This document shows positions 56,755-64,000 of a DNA stretch of 64,000 nucleotides, piece by piece. Under the pieces are notes generated by a model. It did not search any database, was not told the origin of the DNA, and saw nothing but the letters and a program-made list of their open reading frames with translations. The DNA comes from Labia minor (Eukaryota; Arthropoda; Insecta; Dermaptera; Spongiphoridae): contig OY720346.1 in the NCBI GenBank assembly GCA_963082975.1, forward strand, positions 77,306,767-77,370,766, read 5' to 3'. The position numbers and the translations under genes are program-made. Numbering within the stretch: the first letter of the stretch is position 1; every line of letters starts with the position of its first letter.

Positions 56755-56916
56755 ATTTATAATGAAATTTTGTAAATTAAACCACATATTGATATTTGTT
56801 ATTGTAAATTTACAGAAGTAGCAATCGAAACGTTGTGTAGATGTTTATATTTTTTGAATAAATTTCCAATAACAAATATCAATATGTGGTTTAATTTACA
56901 AAATTTCGTTATAAAT
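56755..56916. repeat. 50-bp-arm inverted repeat (hairpin)
   Basis: The arm 56755-56804 (ATTTATAATGAAATTTTGTA, AATTAAACCACATATTGATA, TTTGTTATTG) pairs with 56867-56916 with a single mismatch across 50 bp, around a 62-base loop. Transcribed from either strand it would fold into a near-perfect stem. Confidence 0.9.
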
Positions 56917-57124
56917 AAAAACTACCACCAAAGCTTTAATAACACAGGCCAACGATGAAAAAACTTTTTTAATGAATATACCTTATTATTATGTTTTTTA
57001 TGTTGCTGAATCCAAATATGATGCTTAAAAAACTGAATCACCTACCATTTCTTCACATTTTATAGTTAAATGCATTTTTTGAATTAATTTTCAAACAACA
57101 TTATATATATATCTATATATAAAG

Positions 57125-57655
57125 TATCAAAAAAAAAATAAAAATATTTTTAAAACTTGAATTAAAATGACTAAATTATATTATCTTCGTTTTTATTTTT
57201 AGTTTTTACTCAATTATTAATTACTACTATATTTTAAGTGAAATATTATCCGACAATGAATATAAAATTAATACTTTGTAAACTACCAATTCCGGTTTCC
57301 GGATATACACCAAAAGTTGATGAATTCATGCTATTGATGAATTAAGTATATATCCGTTAAGCCGTTCAACCTGTACACGTCTATAGGGACACACAACGGA
57401 CAGACGGACAGACATGATGCTAAAAATACTTTTTTCTGTTAACAAAATTTGAGATTTGTTAAAATCATCACATGAAAATACTATTTTATTTATTATTCAT
57501 TAAATTTATTTTAATAAATTTCAATTATCATAATATAAATTTTGAATTTCAATTAAAATTTCAGCAGGATCTTTAACCTTTTTAAAAATATTCATTTTGT
57601 TTAAAATATATTATTAAATAATATTATTATTATTCATAATAATAATATACATATT
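57125..57655 (-). mobile_element. HINE-B subfamily element, inverted partner of 51815-52345
   Basis: Shares TAAAAATATTTTTAAAACTT, TCCGACAATGAATATAAAAT, CGGACAGACGGACAGACATG, TTAAAATCATCACATGAAAA and GAAATTTTAATTGAAATTC-like words with the intron 4 element of gene A, in reverse order and complement. One core block only. Confidence 0.7.
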
Positions 57656-57930
57656 GCACTTTCTAAATATATCTACGTATTATCGTAGTTAAAATGAATT
57701 TTTAGTTAATGAATTTATATAAAAATAAAAAACTAAAACTAATTCTTTGAATATAGGTAATTAATTTAATTTTACAATTTTAATTATTTAATTAATTAAT
57801 AAATCAAGTAATATATATTCATTATAGGATTATCTAAGCATTATATAAGACAAATATGTCATTTATACATAAAATAAATAATTCATTGATTACAATTGAA
57901 ATTTGTGCAAATCATTTTTATAATTAAAAA

Positions 57931-57965
<35 letters not shown>

Positions 57966-58315
57966 TTAAATACACTTCGTTCAAGAATTTTTCATAACTA
58001 ATATACCATAAGGAAAGTGAGATTCTTCATGTTTGTGGATAATTGTTTTCAGGTATACGTATAATAATAGTGAATCCAAGTTTCATCTCTAGTAATAAAT
58101 TGACGTAAAAAATCGGTTTTATTTTATTTAAAAAGATCTAGTACCCACATAAAATTAAGAATAAGACAGTTGATACTATTTATTCCATTTTTTTATTCAA
58201 ACTGGTGCTTCCATTTGTGCTTCAATGTACTTTTCAAATGATATACATCTATAAATATAAATACATACAAGAAAAGGTGAATTTTGAATTATTTTGAAAA
58301 GTATTTATTTATTCA
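57656..58315. other. AT-rich non-coding stretch
   Basis: An (AT)n run at about 57930-57960. Nothing else recognised. Confidence 0.5.
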
Positions 58316-58800
58316 TCAATCATTTATTTTGTCCCCCTCAAAATAATTCCCCTCATATATAATGCACTTATGCCAGCGCTTCTTCCAATCGTCGAAACAC
58401 TTCTGAAATGCGCTTTTCGGTATGGCCATCAGCTCGTTCTTCGGTTCCGAATTTAACTCATCCATTGTGGCAAAACGCTTTCCTTTCATTGGTCTCGTCA
58501 GTTTTGGGAATAGGAAAAAAGTCACAGGGAGCCAAATCTGGTGAATATGGCGGTTGAGGCATGATTACGGGTGGTTTTTGGCCAAAAAATCACGAACAAG
58601 CAATGATGTGTAAATTGGTGCATTATCGTGATGCAGAATCCATGATTTGTTTTTCCACAATTCCGTCGTTTGCATAACTTCCTTATAGTATTCTTTATTA
58701 ACAATACGACCTATTGGCAAGAACTCTTGATGCACCACCTTATTGTAATCGAAGCAAACAGTGAGCAAAACCTTCACATTTGATCGAACTTGGTGTGCTT
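58316..58800 (-). pseudogene. Mariner transposase pseudogene
   Basis: The minus strand reads VRSNVKVLLTVCFDYNKVVH, QEFLPIGRIVNKEYY, WILHHDNAPIYTSLLVRDFL, MPQPPYSPDLAPCDFF and WKKRWHKCIIYEGNYFEGDK. These are the catalytic half of a mariner transposase; all three catalytic aspartates (FDY, HDN, CDF) are still present. It is broken by a small deletion after EVM, a frame break after AKNHP and a one-base shift in the CDFF stretch. The N-terminal DNA-binding half is missing. It is unrelated in detail to the older relics at 26425 and 39155, and looks the youngest of the three. Confidence 0.85.
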
Positions 58801-60303
58801 TTTTAAAGCGCTTGTATCACTTATAAACACAAAAACGTTACTAACTTTTTCAGTTGTCAAAAATAAACGACTAATCCAAAATGATTGATAATTTCTGATA
58901 ATGTGTACCAACATAACAAAAAAAATTCGATAATCGAAAATTCAAAATTCATCTATTCTTCTAAACAGACCTTATATAATATATATATATATATATATTG
59001 TATGTATCAAAAATGAATTGTCTTCAAGTAAGTTAAAGTTAAATTTCTATAAATAATTTTTTATTTCCAAATTTATTAAAATTTTCCTTTTGATTTTAAT
59101 TGTTGAACCTGATTCACTGAGCCGCCGCTGGATACTTTAAAAAAATTATTTCTTATGGACTGTGAATATTGTTTGGCTGGTAATATTAGTTGGGGTTTAT
59201 AATGGATATCATCCTCTTTTAATTATTCTACCTTATTCTTATCTTATAATCTCACTTCTATCTCTATTTATACATAGAAAATTTCAATAAATTACTTTTT
59301 TTTGTAATTTTCGTATATCGTAAATCATTTTATAAAAATTCATTAAAAGGTCCTCGCTGTTCAGTCAATGCATCTTTAAATAAAAGAATTAACATGTAAA
59401 GTTTCTTTATTGTTCACATATAATATATTAATATGTTACTAACTTCATACATATTTCTTTTGGTGGAGGGGAATTAATGATATATTTCATAATTTGATTC
59501 TAAAATATTATTAAAATAAATATTTTTAATTTTGTTTCTAAATTTAATTAAAAATTTTAAAATATTTTAAATATTAAAAATAATGAATACACAATTATTT
59601 AAAAAAGAATATGAAATATGTTACTGTAGAGTTACTGATTCATTTTATCTTTTAAAATCACTATTTTGTAATAAGAATATCATAATGAATTTAATATTGT
59701 TAGTATTATATTATTATTTTTGTTTATTCAATAATAAATAATATTTTATCTAATTTTACTAGAAAATATATTTATATATTCATATAACTGCCTAGATATT
59801 TCTATAACAAACGCTTCATGTGGCGCCTCTGGTGGTGGTTAAGAAGAATGTTTATATTTACATTTTTATTTTAAATTCTAATGTTCAATAATATTAAAAG
59901 TAAAATCAATTTCAATTAAATTAAATTAAATATTAAATTAATTAATAATTATGATTTTTTTTGTTAATATTGTGATTGTTACTTTTAAATTAATTTCAAT
60001 TAAATTAAATATTAATTAATTAATATTTTGTAAAATAGTGCACTTTGCAAATATGAGAGAGAACGACGATTGGCTAAAGAAAGAAGGGCATAATGGTTAG
60101 CTCAGCCAAGTCATATACGAGCTAAACTGAAATTTAGGTTCGCAAATAAAATAAATCTGTAAGTTTTTGTTGATAATATTGAATTGCTACTTTCTTTATT
60201 TACATATTTTATAAAATTATTTATTTCTTCACATATTTTGTTACTTTGGTTTTGTATTCGTTGTAAATTTCACTAAAAAGTAGTTTTTTATTTTACTGAT
60301 ACT
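58801..60303. other. Non-coding stretch with family D end
   Basis: A family D left end lies at 59105-59165 (GATTCACTGAGCCGCCGC, TTATTTCTTATGGACTGTGA). The part 59165-59290 is open for short frames but has no protein signal. A GC-richer patch at 60050-60130 contains AATGGTTAGCTCAGCC, tRNA A-box-like, without a matching B box. Confidence 0.35.
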
Positions 60304-60556
60304 CAGTGGCGTAGCGTGATCTATTATGTTGGGGGGCAGGGGATGGGGTCCGGGGAACTCCCCTTGGAAAAACTGTTGACAAAATAACTTGCTTATTTAT
60401 TTATTCATAACGTTTAGACTATGCTTATACGTAATTTAAAGTTGTTTTTTTAATTTTGGGTTCTCAGTTACAAAACTAATCACTTTTAAATTTATTTTTT
60501 TAACAATGTTTGGGGGGGGCATGTGTCCCACATACCCCCACGGCTCGACTCCACTG
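60304..60556. mobile_element. hAT MITE with perfect 8-bp target duplication
   Basis: The left end CAGTGGCGTAGCGTG and right end GACTCCACTG are inverted at the tips; the perfect CTGATACT duplication lies at 60296-60303 and 60557-60564. GGGGGG-rich subterminal blocks lie at both sides. Confidence 0.75.
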
Positions 60557-61007
60557 CTGATACTATTTATAAGGTAGCCCATTTTATTTAATTTTATTAA
60601 TATTAATATTTTTTTTAACTAAGTTGTCCTATGATGAAATAAATTGAACATTGGTTTATTAAACCATGTTCACTTATCTGAGGACATCTATACAGATATT
60701 TTCATAAAATAAAGGAAGGTGTTGTTATTATTAATATGGTATATAAACAATATTTAAAATTTGATAAAAAAGAAAATATCCTACTCAAAAGTGATTAAGA
60801 AAGGAGATTTAATTATAGACAAGTCGTGGACTGAGCCTTTTTATTATATTTTAAATAAGAACACAAAAATGTTTTAATAAACTGATTGAATTAATAAATT
60901 AAAGCCTTTTGCTTACAGACTTTCAACCCAATGCTTTGTATTACCTCGGGGGTACAGGGGGCTCTACCTCCTGTCTAGGTGCGAAGAGCACCGAAGGCAG
61001 TCTGAGA
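60557..61007. other. Non-coding stretch
   Basis: Shares TTTTAAATAAGAACAC and ACTGATTGAA with 2845-2905. The patch 60945-61005 (CCTCGGGGGTACAGGGGGCT) is GC-rich and unassigned. Confidence 0.4.
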
Positions 61008-61230
61008 TGCTAGTATAAATATATTTGTATTTTTTTGAAAAATTTTATCGAGCGAAGGATTTTTTTAAAATTCACACTATAGATCATTTTTTTAAATGAA
61101 AAATCATATAAGTTTCAGCCTTCTGAAAAATCATCTTTGTTAGTTATTTTCTTATCAAAAAAATAGTAATTTTAAATGACGTCAGCAATGACATCAGCGC
61201 CTCCATATTGAAATTTGCCTCCAATCCTAT
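61008..61230 (-). repeat. Family D repeat, partial
   Basis: GATGCTAGTATAAATATATT, TTTTATCGAGCGAAGG, AATTCACACTATAGATCATT, GACGTCAGCAATGACATCAG. Reverse orientation; a second decayed block follows at 61280-61480. Confidence 0.5.
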
Positions 61231-62044
61231 TCTTTTGTAATGAATATTGTATTAATCATATATAGAAAAATTAGTCCATTCGTTTTTCTTAATTTAAATT
61301 TATATGACGTCACTAACTACGTCACCATATGTGCCTCTTGCTATTCTTTTTTAATTGAAAATGTATTAATATTTTTTATATTTAAAATATTTTAAAATTT
61401 TTAATTTAATATCGAAATAAAATTAAGAATATTTATTTTAATAATATTTTAGAATCAAATTACGAAATATATTTATTAATCTTTCTACAAAAAAAAATCT
61501 AAGTTATCTTATTTGTTTTGCAGACATTGTGAGTATAAATTATATTTCTGTGTTTCTCTATCTTGAAAACATATTATACATAATATTTATGAAATTTCAA
61601 GAATAATCTTTTTCTTTAATTGACATTCATTTAAAATTATATAATTAAAGAATATCTTATTTGAAATAAAATCTGATCTAAGTAATTTAGGATATTTGTC
61701 ACCTCTCGAATTTTGATGAAACTTCGCCAGTTGATTCCTTGATTAATTCTAAGAAATTTTTTCCTTAGGCAATTATGGGGCAATCTTCTAGTTTTCGAGA
61801 TTAAAAGGATTAAAGTTTGACAGATTTGGTGGTTTTGCAGCTCGAAATGTGCATCTATTAAATAATGTTTTATTGAGTGATCACTAATTATTCACTTATT
61901 CACTAATTTTCCTTTTTTTCGGTTCGGTTTCGATAACGGGAAATTATTTAATTGATTAATTTTTTAATTTTTCTATATACACTCCAAATTGATAAAAACC
62001 TAAAATTAGTAAATAAATTTCTTTATTTATGCTGGTAATTTTTT
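61231..62044. other. Non-coding stretch with repeat pieces
   Basis: A decayed family D block (TATATGACGTCACTAACTAC near 61301) and a decayed copy of the foldback MITE of 49160 at about 61880-62010. No gene. Confidence 0.4.
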
Positions 62045-62599
62045 ACTATCTCACAAAGATTTTCGATGTCAAGATTTTGATGTTTTTATACGTTTTCTCT
62101 AAGATTGAGAAAATTGTTTGATTCTCTCTCTCTCTCTCTCTGTGTTTGTTTGTTTGTGTGTGTGTGTGTGTGTGAATTTAGATAAGATTACGCAAAAAGG
62201 GTTTGAGCTAGAATCATGAAATTTGGTATACGGGCATTATTCAAAAATCGTTGTTTTCTATCAACTTTTGAGAAATGTTGCTCATTCGGAAGTTGACAAT
62301 TACCTACTACGTTTTCGTTTTTTTTCTTTAAACTGACAGTAAAAATAAAGATATATGTTTGATAGTTTTTCACCTAATTAAAAATTGTATAAAACTGCTA
62401 TATATAGAATTTCAGCTTGATTGAATTGCTGAAAGTACCGGAATTAATTAATTAAGAAACAAACATGCGCTGGTTTAATAAATATTATTTATTAATTTTA
62501 ATTTATAATTTATAATTAATTAAATTTAATTTAAATATAATATATTATGTTATTTAATCCAATTCAAATTTGCGAGATAGTCGAATGGAGACACTCCAG
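62045..62599 (+). mobile_element. HINE-A element in duplicated segment (copy 2)
   Basis: Left ACTATCTCACAAAGATTTTC with a short deletion in the hairpin loop; CT then TG core at 62122-62174; right GATAGTCGAATGGAGACACT CCAG. The CAAATCTCACGCGCC block is missing, joined as TTAATTAATTAAGAAACAAA. Confidence 0.7.
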
Positions 62600-63182
62600 C
62601 TAATTTTTTTATTAAAATGATTAATATACCAATTTGTTAAGTTATTTTGTGATTGAAGGAAAGATTTTACAATGCTATCGCATAACTCATGGGGGATGCT
62701 GAAAAAGAGCCAGATTTTGGATTTGGTACAAGAATGAAAGACGAGAGCCTCTTAAATGCCGGCTGGCTATTAAATTGGATTCCCTTTTTTTTAAGCTACC
62801 AAGGATAATTCAACAGCCTACACCTTGGAATCGTTCTGTCCACTTTTTCACAGCACACCCCACCACCCTCAAACACCAAACACCAAAAAACTAAAGACAA
62901 ATAAAATTCCTTCCAAAACTCCTTCACCACTTTCCATTAGTCTGACAGGACTTAACTAAAACCATTGCTTTGTGCCTGGAAAGAATACGGAATTACCACT
63001 ATCCTAGATAAAGTCAATGTTTTTATTTTATTTTACAATGTGATAACAAATTGTTTCATAGATTCATTCAAATCTCATATTTTTTTTTTTTTCAAATTAT
63101 AAATTTTAAAATTTTATATATTAATCATTTATTGTTTGGTATTATGGTATATGTTTATAAAATTTATTTAATGCAAGATATA
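62045..63182 (+). repeat. Segmental duplication, copy 2
   Basis: Direct repeat of 39652-40998, nearly identical after HINE-A (CTATCGCATAACTCATGGGG, CACCTTGGAATCGTTCTGTC, GTGATAACAAATTGTTTCAT), with about 140 bp missing near 62671. At its right edge (ATGCAAGATATAT) a family D end begins where copy 1 has an AT microsatellite. Confidence 0.85.
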
Positions 63183-63560
63183 TCTTATCTTATTATGCTA
63201 GCTAAAATTGTATATATCTATATATATCTATAGCCATAGGTTCTCAAAAACCGCTCTAACGATTTTTTTCAAATTCACACTAGATATAGTATTTATAAAG
63301 AAAAGTTAAGTTTTATTGATCATATCTCTTGAAAAATACATCTTCATTATTTATTTCTTAATATATAATTATATATGGGTGATGTCACATGACATCCATT
63401 TTTATTTTTTAACTGAAATTGTATTAATATTTTTTTTTTATTTAATATATTTTAAAATTTATTATTTAATTTCGAAATAAAATTAAAAATATTTATTTTT
63501 AATAATATATATATATATATATTTATTAATCTCTCTGAAAAAAAACAAAAACAAAAACAA
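63176..63560 (-). repeat. Family D repeat, reverse copy
   Basis: Begins ATATCTTATCTTATTATGCT AGC, the inverse of the family's 3' end, followed by AAAACCGCTCTAACGATTTT, AAATTCACACTAGATATAGT and a TGATGTCACATGACATCC block. The hairpin end is not reached. Confidence 0.6.
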
Positions 63561-64000
63561 CAAAACATATACGTCTTGCTAAGACAGTAAAAAATGTTAT
63601 TTTTATTATCTAAATATATTAGTCTATTGGTTAGATGGACTGTCTTGACGAGTCAACTTCCCAGGATCGAAACCGGCGGAAAATAATTTTTTTTTTTAAT
63701 CTATTATTTTTTAATAAATTACTATTTTATATTTATTTATTCCTTGTTCTTTTATTAAATTTAATATTTATTAATATTATTTATTATTAATTTATATATG
63801 GACAAATGACATTCATATTGAAATTTGACTCCGGCCTTTTTTTAAAAGATATTGTATTAATATTTTTTTTATATTTAAAATATTTTAAAATTTTTTATTT
63901 AATTTCGAAATAAAATTAAAAATATATATTTTAATAATATTTTATAATTATAAATTACGATATATATTTTTCATTCTTCCAATAAAAAAAAATATTCATG
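63561..64000. other. AT-rich non-coding end of window
   Basis: Around 63622-63680 (TTGGTTAGATGGACTGTC, CCAGGATCGAAACCGGCGG) has A-box- and B-box-like words at roughly tRNA spacing but no cloverleaf, suggesting a tRNA-derived SINE remnant. The part 63790-64000 repeats a family D-like block. Confidence 0.3.

Noticed and set aside
63622-63680. tRNA gene
   Set aside because: A- and B-box-like words are present but the stems do not pair; more likely a SINE remnant.

Overview
The window is strongly AT-rich, intron-rich nuclear DNA from an arthropod, most likely an insect. It has GT-AG introns, dense non-autonomous DNA transposons, mariner and hAT relics, tRNA-derived SINEs and long microsatellites. 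There is no operon-like layout and no CRISPR, phage or plasmid feature. The species cannot be named from sequence alone; very AT-rich parasitoid wasps or hemipterans would fit.

Only two intact protein genes can be supported, and both had to be assembled by hand because every exon is short. They are tandem paralogues of the ELO family (very-long-chain fatty acid elongase, 3-ketoacyl-CoA synthase), both on the minus strand. Gene B is at 36517 down to 30347 (261 aa) and gene A at 53746 down to 47416 (267 aa). Each has seven coding exons with identical intron phases, and exons 3 to 6 have identical lengths, so they arose by duplication of a whole gene. Both keep the HxxHH box, the TxxQxxQ motif and a KxxDxxDT variant of the usual KxxExxDT. 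Gene A also has HxxMYxYY and a C-terminal KKXX signal. ELO enzymes act in the ER membrane, and insect paralogues supply precursors for cuticular hydrocarbons, waxes and pheromones.

Region by region: 1-30 kb is repeat desert with a LINE reverse-transcriptase tail, several hAT MITEs, a palindromic element split by a hAT insertion, a mariner MITE inside another repeat, and many copies of two repeat families with the architecture of DINE-1/HINE elements (non-autonomous Helentrons). A 200-base N gap lies at 29987-30186. Gene B occupies 30.3-36.5 kb and its introns hold a SINE, a hAT MITE and other elements. From 36.5 to 47.4 kb lie SINEs, HINEs and a mariner relic. Gene A occupies 47.4-53.7 kb, with a same-strand LTR and primer-binding-site-like sequence directly upstream of its start. 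From 54.7 to 64 kb there are MULE and mariner transposase relics, a 50-bp-arm hairpin, a hAT MITE, and a second copy of a roughly 1.2 kb segment also present at 39.65-41.0 kb.

The most interesting structures are the tandem ELO pair with an LTR at the 5' end of one member, the two HINE-like families (subterminal inverted repeats, GT or GTCY core, 3' hairpin), a tandem array of HINE 3' halves, a reiterated PBS/LTR junction, and an array of hairpins inside a probable LTR.
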